From Psychromonas sp047629075 (GTDB taxonomy: Bacteria > Pseudomonadota > Gammaproteobacteria > Enterobacterales > Psychromonadaceae): a stretch of 64,000 nt of DNA. The notes under the pieces were generated by a model that saw only the letters and a list, made by a program, of their open reading frames with translations, ran no database searches and was not told the origin of the DNA. Shown here one piece after another: positions 19,190-26,787 of this stretch; position 1 is the first letter of the stretch; each line of letters begins with the position of its first letter. The position numbers were made by a program, and so were the translations under genes. The DNA lies in the NCBI GenBank assembly GCA_047629075.1, contig JBLHWW010000001.1, positions 1 to 64,000 of the forward strand, written 5' to 3'.

Positions 19190-19951
19190 TCATTCATTCA
19201 CGCTGCGGAGAGCATCAAATAAATTATCCCGTTCTTGTTGCCAATATTCAAACTGTGTTGAATCCCATGCTGAAAGCAATTCTGAAAGACATGCTGAAAA
19301 TCCTCCTGCAACTGCTGAACGTGGCGCCGAATGTGCCGAATATACTGATTCTGCTGACAATCCCGCCGAATATGCCGCTGACTCTGCGGCTGACTCTGCG
19401 GCTGACTCTGCGGCTGTAAAAAAGCCTGGGGATTCTGACCATGATTTGTGTGCTGCTTTCTGCGCGGCCCTCCACTGTCTAATAAGGGCGAATAACACCA
19501 CCTCTTTATGTGCTTTTGTGTTTGCTGACTGCCACATTTCAATTGTTGCATTCTCCCAATTCTGGTGTAATTCAATCACCGCATTGATGCAAGGTTTTAT
19601 TTCACCCGTTGCTACCGCTGCTAACGGCGTTAACCGGGCAATTGCCGTTAAATGTAAAACTGGGGTTAAATCGGTATCAACCGGGATCAACTCGAGCAAC
19701 TGTACCGGAAAAAATACAGCTTCTCCTTCCGGTAATCCCTCAAAAATAGCTTCTGACAGATAAACGAACCAAAGGGGCACACCCATAAATACCGCTGCTT
19801 TTTCTAGCGCGTTATCATCCGTTTGCATCATGCACCCGTAACAGCAGCCTACGCCGGAAATTGGGTTAAACCAATCTCCCTGTTGAATTAGATCTGCAAC
19901 CTGGTGGCCTTTCATCAGTTCGATTGCCGTTTCTTTTTGTAATTTGTTCAT
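19190..19951 (-). CDS. Ser/Ala-tailed repeat protein, family B, copy 1
   Basis: A 253-residue protein. Residues 1-145 form a conserved domain (MNKLQKETAIELMKGHQVAD; a Cys motif GVGCCYGCMMQ; FFPVQLLELIPVDTDLTP). The tail carries AAESAAESAAESAAYSAGLS repeats, then a conserved end (QERDNLFDALRSVNE). A paralogue at 60247-60903 on the other strand is almost identical over the first 145 residues. This copy has an extra 20-residue block (HKEVVLFALIRQWRAAQ) absent there. The overall plan, a compact domain plus an Ala-rich pseudo-repeat tail, resembles the 'putative immunity protein' (Imm5-like) group. Function unknown. Confidence 0.75.
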   Translation of the reverse strand: MNKLQKETAIELMKGHQVADLIQQGDWFNPISGVGCCYGCMMQTDDNALEKAAVFMGVPLWFVYLSEAIFEGLPEGEAVFFPVQLLELIPVDTDLTPVLHLTAIARLTPLAAVATGEIKPCINAVIELHQNWENATIEMWQSANTKAHKEVVLFALIRQWRAAQKAAHKSWSESPGFFTAAESAAESAAESAAYSAGLSAESVYSAHSAPRSAVAGGFSACLSELLSAWDSTQFEYWQQERDNLFDALRSVNE

Positions 19952-20013
19952 CGTTCTTCACCTTTATTTTGTTTTTTAAGGCCAGGCAAACAATCCACCT
20001 GGGCCTGCCTTTG

Positions 20014-20478
20014 TTATAATAATTCGCCGCTGGGTAGGTTGCTTGCTCCTTTATCGAGGATGCTCATAGCAATCACAGCTTGGTTAGCGCACTCATCCAG
20101 CGGCAAATCTGTTTTTTGAATTATACTACACATTAATCTCACACACGTTTCTCTACGCCAAGCAATGTGCGATTCATTGGTCGATTCAATGCTGGTAATA
20201 TGATCACCTGCCTTTTCTTGCTGCTGATTTTGTTTTTTGACTTTGCTAATGGCATTGTCAATAAATTTACAATCATGGGCATCTGGGTTCCTAAAATATT
20301 TAACCCAGCCTAAAACGTTCCCATTGCAATCAATCAGATCGATCGTTATACCACCAAAACAACTATTACGGTTTGTAAACCCAACCCGCCAACCCGTCGG
20401 CTTTAATTTTTTAATTCTGTCTAAAAGTTTCCCATTCAGTTCGTTTATAGTGTTTATAGTGCTTATATGGTCATTCAT
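20014..20478 (-). CDS. Hypothetical protein, 154 residues
   Basis: Real by length, a ribosome site (GAGGTTTAGAAATA before ATG 20478) and placement 62 bases upstream of the family B gene on the same strand. It has an N-terminal beta-rich part (GWRVGFTNRNSCFGGITIDLID) and a helical C-terminal part with paired cysteines (RRETCVRLMCSIIQK). No family recognised. Confidence 0.6.
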   Translation of the reverse strand: MNDHISTINTINELNGKLLDRIKKLKPTGWRVGFTNRNSCFGGITIDLIDCNGNVLGWVKYFRNPDAHDCKFIDNAISKVKKQNQQQEKAGDHITSIESTNESHIAWRRETCVRLMCSIIQKTDLPLDECANQAVIAMSILDKGASNLPSGELL

Positions 20479-20568
20479 TATTTCTAAACCTCAATTTAAT
20501 GGTTAAGCCTAGCCGAATCTTTTGTTATACTAAATCAATTAATAATTTATTGCGATGCTACAATCTAT

Positions 20569-20688
20569 TTAGATTAAAGACAGTGCAAGGTGGGCGGCTA
20601 CTAAAAGTGCCAGTAAACCCTCAGATAGCATTCTTTCTGCCAGCGTGGGCGGCGCAAGGGTTGTTTTTGTATCGATATGCAATGTCAT
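20569..20688 (-). CDS. 39-residue small membrane-type protein
   Basis: Minus-strand ORF starting MTLHIDTKTTLAPPTLAERM and ending with the hydrophobic LSEGLLALLVAAHLALSLI. GAGGATTAAAA precedes the ATG, and the start lies three bases after the stop of the 20692-20958 gene. A single C-terminal transmembrane helix is plausible. No family recognised. Confidence 0.5.
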   Translation of the reverse strand: MTLHIDTKTTLAPPTLAERMLSEGLLALLVAAHLALSLI

Positions 20689-20691
20689 TTT

Positions 20692-20958
20692 TTAATCCTC
20701 TGTTTCGGAATAATCAAAGCTGCTTGCATCAACTACAACCCCCCAAAATTCAAAAGCTTTTTTAATAAACATGGCCCAGTCTTTTTCATTCACAGCGCCG
20801 TGTGTGCAAAAACGACACTCAGGTGCTCCAGCCATTTGATCGCTGATACTATTGTGTAAATCTATGCCGTATTTACTAAACCTACCAACTGTGGACCCAT
20901 CATCACAATGAATCCAAACAGTGTCTCGGTTGGCACTAGTTTGTATTTCATATTTCAT
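20692..20958 (-). CDS. Hypothetical protein, 88 residues
   Basis: A compact protein with two conserved-looking cysteines in a CRFCTH segment and an acidic C-terminus (DASSFDYSETED). It overlaps the upstream gene by 11 bases, indicating an operon running leftward from the promoter at 22.03 kb. The family is not recognised; the CxxC-type segment could bind metal. Confidence 0.6.
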   Translation of the reverse strand: MKYEIQTSANRDTVWIHCDDGSTVGRFSKYGIDLHNSISDQMAGAPECRFCTHGAVNEKDWAMFIKKAFEFWGVVVDASSFDYSETED

Positions 20959-21301
20959 GTTTTATTTTCTTATGGGCTGGTTGAGAGATTGCAATCAATC
21001 CGCGACCGCTGCTATCTTTTCTAATGAACGCGTGTATCAGCTCCTTTGTTATCGCTGTTTGAGTGATCGGAGTTATTGGTAACAGTGCTGTAGCAACTGC
21101 GCAAAACGCCTCCATTTCGATACCCCATTTATCAAATAGCAACTCGTCTAAATCGACATTTTCATTTATCGCGTCTACCATCTGAGTTTCATTCATACCG
21201 ATAGCTGATAGTGCCAGCTCTTCTAAATCATAAACTAGAAAGCTGGGTTTAAGTCGTTTATTTTTAGGTTCAATGGCTGTTTTGCTTTTTACGTTGCTCA
21301 T
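20948..21301 (-). CDS. Hypothetical protein, 117 residues
   Basis: A helical protein with a basic N-terminus (KSKTAIEPKNKRLKPS) and an acidic middle (DLEELALSAIG, DAINENVDLDELLFDKWG). It sits in the leftward operon between two other small genes, preceded by a spaced AAGGATGAATAAAT-type ribosome site. No domain recognised. Confidence 0.6.
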   Translation of the reverse strand: MSNVKSKTAIEPKNKRLKPSFLVYDLEELALSAIGMNETQMVDAINENVDLDELLFDKWGIEMEAFCAVATALLPITPITQTAITKELIHAFIRKDSSGRGLIAISQPAHKKIKHEI

Positions 21302-21331
21302 ATTTATTCATCCTTTGCAGTTGATTTAATG

Positions 21332-21553
21332 TTAGTTATTTTCTTTTAATGCGCCCGGATTTTTGGGCGCTTTTGGTGTTGATAAATAATCTGCGATGGT
21401 TTCCAGCTCGACTGATAGCTCAAAAAAATCTGAACCTTGGTAAGCTTGCGCTTCGCCGTTACTTGCTCTGAGCGAATTTTCAGCTTCCATACCTTTTATT
21501 TCTGCATCTATGGACATTGCTCTGATCAACGTTATAGTATATGGATTGTTCAT
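21332..21553 (-). CDS. Small conserved phage protein, 73 residues
   Basis: It begins MNNPYTITLIRAMSIDAEIK and is helical and acidic, a pattern seen in small early phage genes of unknown role. CAGGAGTAGAACA precedes the ATG, a strong ribosome site. It is in the same leftward operon as its neighbours. Confidence 0.6.
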   Translation of the reverse strand: MNNPYTITLIRAMSIDAEIKGMEAENSLRASNGEAQAYQGSDFFELSVELETIADYLSTPKAPKNPGALKENN

Positions 21554-21623
21554 TGTTCTACTCCTGTTTTAAATTAATTTTAACCTACCCAACCCTTTAC
21601 GAGCTGGGTTTTATTTATTCTAT

Positions 21624-21677
21624 TTAGTTTTGATTTGCTGCCCACCAGTCTGTTCTTAACAGCTCATCTTCTAACAT
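21624..21677 (-). CDS. 17-residue peptide ORF
   Basis: The ORF MLEDELLRTDWWAANQN starts inside the last codons of the 21664-21969 gene and has GAGGAATATAAAA before its ATG. The overlap and ribosome site suggest translation by coupling, but the length makes the call weak. A weak ACCCA/TGGGT hairpin follows at about 21593-21616. Confidence 0.3.
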   Translation of the reverse strand: MLEDELLRTDWWAANQN

Positions 21678-21969
21678 TTTTATATTCCTCAAATTGTGTT
21701 GTCATCGCTAACCATTCTGCCGCTTTTGACTCTACTTTAGACCACGCCGTACCGGTGCCGTGCTCAATGGAATCCCATTTAATATAAAATCCGTACTCCT
21801 CAGAACCCTCTTGCATTCCCCTAGGTGCATACACTAACTCCCCCTCGCAATCAGGACCGGTGTAATTCAAACCGTACAAGTAGCCACTGTCAGCGACACC
21901 CTCGCCTCTAGTAATGCCCATTCTTGCCAGCTCGTCAAAGTTTTCGTTGATAATTTCTTCAGTTGTCAT
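21664..21969 (-). CDS. Hypothetical protein, 101 residues
   Basis: First gene of the leftward operon behind the TTTACT-16-TATACT promoter. It starts MTTEEIINENFDELARMGIT; the middle is Gly/Tyr-rich (YLYGLNYTGPDCEGELVYAP) and Trp-containing helices end the protein. No family recognised. The promoter, a CAGGAAAATGAA ribosome site and operon position make it a real gene. Confidence 0.65.
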   Translation of the reverse strand: MTTEEIINENFDELARMGITRGEGVADSGYLYGLNYTGPDCEGELVYAPRGMQEGSEEYGFYIKWDSIEHGTGTAWSKVESKAAEWLAMTTQFEEYKNVRR

Positions 21970-22028
21970 TTCATTTTCCTGTTAAGTATTTTTTTAATCT
22001 GCCAAAGCGGCCCTTTTGATTTACACTG

Positions 22029-22056
22029 AGTATAGGCGATTAAAAACAAAAGTAAA
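22029..22056 (-). promoter_or_regulatory. Leftward promoter of the 19-22 kb operon
   Basis: On the minus strand: TTTACT (22056-22051), 16-base spacer, TATACT (22034-22029). It is back to back with a rightward promoter whose -35 starts eight bases away, forming a divergent control region between the two early blocks. Confidence 0.65.
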
Positions 22057-22063
22057 CTTATAT

Positions 22064-22092
22064 TTGACTAAACGAAAAAATAATACGATAAT
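22064..22092 (+). promoter_or_regulatory. Rightward promoter of the 22-24 kb operon
   Basis: TTGACT (22064-22069), 17-base spacer, GATAAT (22087-22092), 31 bases before the first ATG. The -35 lies within TTGACTAA, the half-site of the palindromes seen at 16.1 kb, so shared control is possible. Confidence 0.7.
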
Positions 22093-22122
22093 AGGCTTAT
22101 CACTTAATAAAGAGTAATAAAT

Positions 22123-22305
22123 ATGAATGCAACACGAAAATTAACTAAACAAGTCAAAATCTTTGACCGTGTACACGCAATGGCTAAAGAGATTGTGGAT
22201 TATCAAATGGAAGGCAACGTGTCACCATCAACTATACAAGGAGTTATCAATCAGGCTGTAATTGACGCTCACGATCGGATGAAAAAAAAGGAGAAGAAGC
22301 AATGA
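22123..22305 (+). CDS. Small basic helical protein, 60 residues
   Basis: First gene behind the rightward promoter. It opens MNATRKLTKQVKIFDRVHAM and ends in a Lys-rich tail (DRMKKKEKKQ). Length and charge would suit a ribbon-helix-helix or small DNA-binding protein, but no defining motif is clear. It overlaps the next gene by four bases (ATGA). Confidence 0.55.
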   Translation: MNATRKLTKQVKIFDRVHAMAKEIVDYQMEGNVSPSTIQGVINQAVIDAHDRMKKKEKKQ

Positions 22306-22706
22306 GTGAATCTGAATCTATATTAAAAGAAATCACTATTGATATATCACGGCTAATATCAGAGTTAAAACCTGATCAAATCGCAAGCATTTGCAAAATC
22401 GGTACGTTTATTTCAGATGGTGCGTTATTTTCCTCCTCTGGTTTTATTAAAACAAGACAAGAAAATATAGCGCAATTTTTGAAGTCCTTTAGTGTTTTTA
22501 ATATAACAATTTACCGCAATATCGAAACTGCATACATACAAATAACAAACACTAAAGGGCTGATGTTTGGCATTGAGTTAACACTAATCGAGGCAGGGCA
22601 GTCAGATGTCATTGCAGAGGCCTGGAGCCATGCAACGAATGCATTTAAAGCAGATGAAATCATTTCTAATAGCATGATAATAAAACCAGAGGAGAAGAGG
22701 CAATGA
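22302..22706 (+). CDS. Hypothetical protein, tandem paralogue A
   Basis: A 134-residue protein, start coupled to the previous gene. It is clearly related to the next gene: both open with an isoleucine-rich helix (ISRLISEL / ISTLISSL), share IYRNIETAYIQIT / IYRYEKTANIVIT, then IELTL and IAE.W..A...F.A. A small alpha/beta domain of unknown function produced by tandem duplication. Confidence 0.65.
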   Translation: MSESESILKEITIDISRLISELKPDQIASICKIGTFISDGALFSSSGFIKTRQENIAQFLKSFSVFNITIYRNIETAYIQITNTKGLMFGIELTLIEAGQSDVIAEAWSHATNAFKADEIISNSMIIKPEEKRQ

Positions 22707-23065
22707 GCGGCGAATTAAAAGAAATCTCGTATAATATATCAACACTGATATCATCGCTAATTGACGGTGAATCTTTAACTGTTTGCAACGGCGATTTCAT
22801 TTTGCCAAAAAGTTATGTGAGCATTTTTCCGCAGCAATTACTTTATATGCCGGAATTGTTGCAGCATTTAGGTGTTTCTAGGCTGTCAATATATCGCTAC
22901 GAAAAAACTGCAAACATAGTAATAACATACACTGGTGATAACATGTTTAGCATTGAGTTAACGCTAGATCAGGCAGAGCAGCCGGTAATAATTGCAGAGA
23001 CCTGGAACGATGCGCATTCAAAATTTAACGCACGTAAAGTAGCGGGTCCTAGTGCGATATATTGA
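22703..23065 (+). CDS. Hypothetical protein, tandem paralogue B
   Basis: A 120-residue protein overlapping paralogue A by four bases. The aligned core (residues about 60-105) keeps the beta-strand pattern IYRYEKTANIVIT...MFSIELTLDQAEQPVIIAETW. The N-terminal halves are more diverged. Same operon, function unknown. Confidence 0.65.
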   Translation: MSGELKEISYNISTLISSLIDGESLTVCNGDFILPKSYVSIFPQQLLYMPELLQHLGVSRLSIYRYEKTANIVITYTGDNMFSIELTLDQAEQPVIIAETWNDAHSKFNARKVAGPSAIY

Positions 23066-23116
23066 TAGCAATCTATCTCGTACAGCATCAATTTTAAACA
23101 AAAGAGGTTAAAGGTT

Positions 23117-23383
23117 ATGAGTAAAATTAACATGGCAATAACGTGTGGTATTTCCACATCTGTATTTTTGGCTTTGGTCATTTCCGTTGGTCTCATCACT
23201 AATTGGGATTGGCAGATAATTAGTAATTTATCCGTTTTGATTCCCATATTATCATTACTGTTTTTTTCACTGTACCTTATTATAGCCACGGCAACACTTA
23301 AAATAGCTACATTAATATTAAGAACATACCGTCATCGGCAAGTGTCAACCACCAAAAACAAAACAGAGCGAGATCGAAAATGA
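23117..23383 (+). CDS. Small membrane protein, two transmembrane helices
   Basis: An 88-residue protein with hydrophobic segments at about residues 5-25 (MAITCGISTSVFLALVISVG) and 35-60 (LSVLIPILSLLFFSLYLIIA), and a basic C-terminus (RTYRHRQVSTTKNKTERDRK). It could be a holin-like or inner-membrane accessory protein; no family recognised. It overlaps the alanine-rich gene by four bases, so the two are co-translated. Confidence 0.6.
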   Translation: MSKINMAITCGISTSVFLALVISVGLITNWDWQIISNLSVLIPILSLLFFSLYLIIATATLKIATLILRTYRHRQVSTTKNKTERDRK

Positions 23384-23961
23384 CAGCAGCAACAATTACA
23401 AAGCAAAAATTATTAAACCTTGGCGCACACCAGGGCTTAATCAGCCGGTTTATCGAACAAACAGGCAACACCGATCAGCCAGTTGATATCCTAAGTTTAA
23501 TCGGCGCAGAGAACGCCACGGATGATCTTTTATGGTTAGCAGGGCAAACCCTCCCGAAAATCAAGATTGTACAGTTTGCCGTGGAATGTGCTGAAAGTGT
23601 GTTGCATCTCAACAGTGATCCCAGAGCTATTGCTGCGATCCAATCGGCAAAGGACTGGTTAGAGGAACCATCCGAAGAAAATAGGCTGTTAGCTCGTGAG
23701 GCTTTTACTTATGCTAATAATGCTACTTATGATACTGATGCTGCCCGTGCTGCATATTATGCGGCTAATGCTGCTGCGGCTGATAATGCTTATGCTGCTA
23801 TTAATACTGCTTATGCTGCTGCGGCTGCTGCGTGTGCTGTAGAGGCTAATGATGCCGCTAATTATGCTAATGCTGCTGCTATTTATGCTAATGCTTATGC
23901 TGATTATGCGGAATCAAATGAAGTGGTTCAAACCTCACTCATGAATCTATTTTCAGAATAA
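23380..23961 (+). CDS. Alanine-rich-tail protein, family A, copy 1 (Imm5-like)
   Basis: A 193-residue protein. Residues 1-110 are the shared family A domain: ITKQKLLNLGAHQGLISRFI, EQTGNTDQPVDILSLIGAEN, TTDDLLWLAG..LPKIKIVQFAVECAESV, AAIQSAKDWL. Residues 115-180 are an Ala/Tyr/Asn repeat (NAAAADNAYAAINTAYAAAA), and all copies end VQTSLMNLFSE or close. The helical domain followed by alanine repeats resembles 'putative immunity protein' (Imm5-like) entries. This copy is translationally coupled to a membrane protein, has no family promoter, and ends in a true terminator. Confidence 0.75.
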   Translation: MTAATITKQKLLNLGAHQGLISRFIEQTGNTDQPVDILSLIGAENATDDLLWLAGQTLPKIKIVQFAVECAESVLHLNSDPRAIAAIQSAKDWLEEPSEENRLLAREAFTYANNATYDTDAARAAYYAANAAAADNAYAAINTAYAAAAAACAVEANDAANYANAAAIYANAYADYAESNEVVQTSLMNLFSE

Positions 23962-23974
23962 ACCGATCAACCAC

Positions 23975-23997
23975 AAGCCCCTTAATTGGGGCTTTTT
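23975..23997 (+). terminator. Rho-independent terminator
   Basis: Stem AAGCCCC / GGGGCTT followed by TTTTT. The preceding bases AAACCGATCAACCACAAGCCC match the start of the 3' element shared by other family A genes, so here the element has become, or derives from, a canonical terminator. Confidence 0.8.
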
Positions 23998-24041
23998 GGG
24001 TAGTAATGCACTAATCAAAAACACAAAAAGGTAAAGTCATA

Positions 24042-24593
24042 ATGGAACAAATTAACTACAAAAACCGGACAGAGCAAGTCCGAGATCTCATAGCCAACGC
24101 CGACATAAACACCGAAAAATACGCGGTAGATATATTAAACCCGGGCAGAAAGAACGCGAGCTTTGTGGGCTATTACGTCAGCCCAGACGGCATGAAAACT
24201 CTAATGATACGTGTACCTCTAAACACAGATGGTGTAGCTTGCAATATTAAGCGCTGGCTAGGGGTTTTCGGCAAGACCAAAACACCGTGTGCAGCGCCAA
24301 ATCCAGAGCAAGCGCCGGCAGATGTTGGCATGGGGAAAATAATAGCCCCGATCAATACTGAATCACTAGTGCCAGCTGATAACAAATCACGAGGGGCGTT
24401 GAAGCGTGATCAGACGTTAGATAAACAACCAGTTGCTTGGATATTGCTAGAGCAACATTGCAGGGCGGTAGATGATTGTGAAGACGTGCCGGTGCTTTGC
24501 TTCGCTAGCGAGATTAGCGAGACAGAACTTAATAAATACATTGAATCTGGCCGGGCTACGCCGCTTTACACCAAGCATGGAGCAGCATCATGA
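24042..24593 (+). CDS. Hypothetical protein, 183 residues
   Basis: It begins MEQINYKNRTEQVRDLIANA and carries a beta-rich segment (NASFVGYYVSPDGMKTLMIRV), a Pro/Ala linker (CAAPNPEQAPADVG) and a C-terminal domain with QPVAWILLEQHCRAVDDCED. The last part resembles small phage proteins that answer to the AAW/PVAW motif near the C-terminus of early-gene products. Function unknown. Overlaps the next gene by four bases. Confidence 0.6.
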   Translation: MEQINYKNRTEQVRDLIANADINTEKYAVDILNPGRKNASFVGYYVSPDGMKTLMIRVPLNTDGVACNIKRWLGVFGKTKTPCAAPNPEQAPADVGMGKIIAPINTESLVPADNKSRGALKRDQTLDKQPVAWILLEQHCRAVDDCEDVPVLCFASEISETELNKYIESGRATPLYTKHGAAS

Positions 24594-24823
24594 GTTTACC
24601 AGAAGCGTTAAATACTGATAGTGACAATGCTGCACTGATTGATCAGGTTAAAGGGTTTTTGAGGGACTGGGTGCTAGATGATTTTGACGCCGACAAATGC
24701 CTTGCCATGATCCGGACTGGCATTGCCAGTGAAGCTTACGGCCGCCAAATAGCACTAATGGCTACGCTCTTGTTTGAGATTGGTGTTGTGCGAGATAGTT
24801 TTAAAGAGGCGCTAGACCAGTGA
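24590..24823 (+). CDS. Hypothetical protein, 77 residues
   Basis: Acidic helical protein in the middle of a three-gene run joined by four-base overlaps (ATGA / GTGA). Central segment KGFLRDWVLDDFDADKCLAM. No family recognised. Confidence 0.55.
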   Translation: MSLPEALNTDSDNAALIDQVKGFLRDWVLDDFDADKCLAMIRTGIASEAYGRQIALMATLLFEIGVVRDSFKEALDQ

Positions 24824-25014
24824 GCAGCAATCAAAAATACCTACATCTTATCGGTGATAGTCACAACGACGACGCCCCGCTTGGCGTTGATGCCGATGGC
24901 TGGGGCAGTATGAGCCAGGAGCAGCGCAAAGAATTAGTCAGTGAAGTTGCCCGTAATATTTACGATGAACACGATTTAACACTGTTTAAAGTGATCCAAG
25001 ACAGTGAAGACTAA
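24820..25014 (+). CDS. Hypothetical protein, 64 residues
   Basis: GTG start overlapping the previous stop. Acidic, with HSHNDDAPLGVDADGWGSMS-like composition and a helical end (RKELVSEVARNIYDEHDLTL). Last gene of the short run; the next transcript starts from the promoter at 25071. Function unknown. Confidence 0.5.
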   Translation: MSSNQKYLHLIGDSHNDDAPLGVDADGWGSMSQEQRKELVSEVARNIYDEHDLTLFKVIQDSED

Positions 25015-25070
25015 GCGCTTGTTTTTAAATACACTACGCCAATTATCGCAAATTACATTTGATTGGTGTA

Positions 25071-25099
25071 TTTACATTAATAAAATGTAGGTCTATAAT
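25071..25099 (+). promoter_or_regulatory. Strong promoter with AAATACA/TGTATTT repeats
   Basis: TTTACA (25071-25076), 17-base spacer, TATAAT (25094-25099). The words AAATACA or TGTATTT recur at 25027, 25067 and 25112 around the promoter, consistent with operator half-sites for the small DNA-binding protein encoded just downstream (autoregulation, inference). Confidence 0.7.
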
Positions 25100-25134
25100 T
25101 GAATCTACTTAAATACATCAACAGGTCTGTTTAT

Positions 25135-25329
25135 ATGACAAGTAAAGGCGGGCCTGGCAGAGGTCAAGGAAACAAACGATTACCCGAGGGTAGTCGCAAG
25201 ATATCTAAAACATTTAGGCTTAAACCTGGTGTAGTGGAGCTTCTTAAGTCTATATCAAAAGAAAATTCACAGTCTCAGGCTGCAATAATTGAACAGGCTG
25301 TAATGGCACAACACGGAGAAATCAAATGA
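25135..25329 (+). CDS. Small ribbon-helix-helix-like regulator, 64 residues
   Basis: Start taken at ATG 25135, because an upstream TTG at 25099 lies inside the -10 box. The sequence has a Gly/Arg-rich N-terminus (TSKGGPGRGQGNKRLPEGSR) then KTFRLKPGVVELLKSISKEN and SQAAIIEQAVMA: one beta strand followed by two helices, as in ribbon-helix-helix proteins. It probably binds the repeats around its own promoter. Confidence 0.55.
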   Translation: MTSKGGPGRGQGNKRLPEGSRKISKTFRLKPGVVELLKSISKENSQSQAAIIEQAVMAQHGEIK

Positions 25330-25385
25330 CAGGTAAAGAAATAGCGATTTCACTTCATTTCGTAAAATTATAAGGGCACTGACAA

Positions 25386-25823
25386 ATGGCGATCTATTTA
25401 CCAAATACTAAAAACTTCACTGCACAAGAACTGGTTCCACCAGAGGTATTTAAGCTCATTGATGCACACCACATACACCAACTATTTAAACCGGGTTTAT
25501 TGCAAACCTTATACAAGGTACGTGAGACATTTGGTTCCACTACAGTAAACACGTGGCATCATTCTGACGATGGTCACACAGGGCATAGATACAGAGGCTA
25601 TCGGCCTTTAGATTGCTTGATTGGTGCAAAATCCAGCCAACACAAATTTGGTGCCGCTGTTGATTGCGTATTTTCAGGAGTGACAGCGGAAGAATCCCGC
25701 CAGTACATTTTAAAGAATCCTGACAAATTCCCAGCAATAACGACGATAGAAGGCCAAGTAAATTGGCTGCATTTTGATATTCGTCCGCGCACCACTGATA
25801 AAATTTTTGTCTTCAACCCATGA
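25386..25823 (+). CDS. Endolysin, M15-type (D-Ala-D-Ala carboxypeptidase-like) peptidase
   Basis: A 145-residue protein with the zinc-peptidase pattern of phage M15 endolysins: SSQHKFGAAVDCVF (His and Asp ligands) and VNWLHFDIRP (third His) near the C-terminus. The N-terminal FTAQELVPPEVFKLIDAHHI is also common in such proteins. It should cleave peptide stems of peptidoglycan at lysis. No signal peptide is visible, so release would depend on a holin. The holin-like gene is far away at 42917-43339. Confidence 0.75.
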   Translation: MAIYLPNTKNFTAQELVPPEVFKLIDAHHIHQLFKPGLLQTLYKVRETFGSTTVNTWHHSDDGHTGHRYRGYRPLDCLIGAKSSQHKFGAAVDCVFSGVTAEESRQYILKNPDKFPAITTIEGQVNWLHFDIRPRTTDKIFVFNP

Positions 25824-25830
25824 GGTCAAT

Positions 25831-25980
25831 ATGCAACACATGAGATCTAAATTATTCTGCGAGGCTGAGCGTATAAAGTAGGTTATAGATAACCCAAGGC
25901 CTAAAAATATGCCTTGGCAAGCGCTGAGTATCGTATCAAAACTTAAAGTAAAAAAGGCAAAAAATGGCAACTTTAAATGA
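25831..25980 (+). pseudogene. Small gene interrupted by an in-frame amber codon
   Basis: GAGGTCAAT precedes ATG 25831. The frame reads MQHMRSKLFCEAERIK, then TAG (25879-25881), then VIDNPRPKNMPWQALSIVSK and LKVKKAKNGNFK before TGA 25980. The second part reads as natural protein in the same frame, so the TAG looks like a nonsense mutation or a suppressible stop. The 3' end overlaps the start of the next gene at 25964. Confidence 0.45.
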
Positions 25981-26212
25981 AGCGCGTAAATTTCTTAATG
26001 AGATTTGTCCAGGTGCAACAATCGAAAAGGTTAATCAAGAGGGCGATATATCCGCTTTTATGACGTTGGCAGGTGAATATTTATTTTACGGCCAAAATAA
26101 AAATCATGAATTTCATAAAGACCCCGGCTGGTCAATGGCTAAATTTTGGAGCGAATTGATAGAAGAGATTGATAACAGTACCATTGAAAAGTCACCTGAC
26201 ACTTTGCAATAG
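25964..26212 (+). CDS. Hypothetical protein, 82 residues
   Basis: It opens MATLNEARKFLNEICPGATI and includes FMTLAGEYLFYGQNKNHEFH and WSMAKFWSELIEEID. A small alpha/beta protein of unknown role. The ribosome site is weak (AAAAAAGGCAAAAA), so expression may depend on reading through the overlapping interrupted gene. Confidence 0.55.
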   Translation: MATLNEARKFLNEICPGATIEKVNQEGDISAFMTLAGEYLFYGQNKNHEFHKDPGWSMAKFWSELIEEIDNSTIEKSPDTLQ

Positions 26213-26268
26213 TGAATGGCATTACTGCATCGACAAGTAGCCAAAACAAAACAGAAAGAGGATTCATA

Positions 26269-26742
26269 ATGAAAATTACGCAACAACAATTAGTAGATCT
26301 CGGTGCGTGTAAGCCGGGTTTTGATCGGTTTATCGAACAAACAGGCAATACGGATCAGCCAGTTAAAATATTGAACTTGATCGGTGGGAAAAATACCACG
26401 GATGATCTTTTATGGTTCGCTGGTGAAACATTACCAAAAATGAAGATTGTAATATTTGCCGTTGAATGCGCTGAAAGTGTGTTGCATCTACACACCGATC
26501 CACGTGTTCTTGCTGCTATCCAAGCGGCCAGGGATTGGATAAAGGAACCGTCCGAGGTGCATAGATTAAACGCCCGTGATGCCGCTGATAATGCCGGTGA
26601 TAATGCTCCTTCTGCTGCTGCTTATGCTGCTGCTTATACTTCTTCAAATGTTGTTATCTATGCTAGTAATGCTGCTCGTCATGCTAACGCTGCACCTAAT
26701 GAAGCGGTTAAAACCTCACTGATTCAGCTGTTTTCAGAGTAA
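26269..26742 (+). CDS. Alanine-rich-tail protein, family A, copy 2
   Basis: A 157-residue protein. Start at ATG 26269 (GAGGATTCATA before it). It has the complete N-terminal domain (KITQQQLVDLGACKPGFDRF, TDQPVKILNLIGGKN, FAVECAESVLHLHTDPRVLA) but a short tail (APSAAAYAAAYTSSNVVIYA) and the conserved end KTSLIQLFSE. The GACKPGFDRF variant matches the copy at 55097. It has no family promoter and presumably reads from the upstream operon; a CCCGGC hairpin element follows. Confidence 0.75.
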   Translation: MKITQQQLVDLGACKPGFDRFIEQTGNTDQPVKILNLIGGKNTTDDLLWFAGETLPKMKIVIFAVECAESVLHLHTDPRVLAAIQAARDWIKEPSEVHRLNARDAADNAGDNAPSAAAYAAAYTSSNVVIYASNAARHANAAPNEAVKTSLIQLFSE

Positions 26743-26758
26743 AACCGATCAACCACAA

Positions 26759-26780
26759 GCCCGGCTATCTAATGCCGGGC
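26759..26780. terminator. Shared 3' hairpin element, copy 1
   Basis: GCCCGGC TATCTAAT GCCGGGC hairpin, preceded by AAAACCGATCAACCACAA. The same element follows several other genes (32458, 33799, 46094, 54381, 55060). There is no T-run, so it may be a processing or stability hairpin, or a factor-dependent terminator. Confidence 0.6.
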
Positions 26781-26787
26781 AAACTAA

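Noticed and set aside
20499..20765. Plus-strand frame at 20.5 kb
   Set aside because: Overlaps minus-strand genes with ribosome sites and operon overlaps; no promoter or ribosome site for the plus frame.
25099..25134. TTG start 12 codons upstream for the RHH-like gene
   Set aside because: The TTG lies in the TATAAT -10 box of a strong promoter, so it would not be in the transcript; ATG 25135 is used instead.
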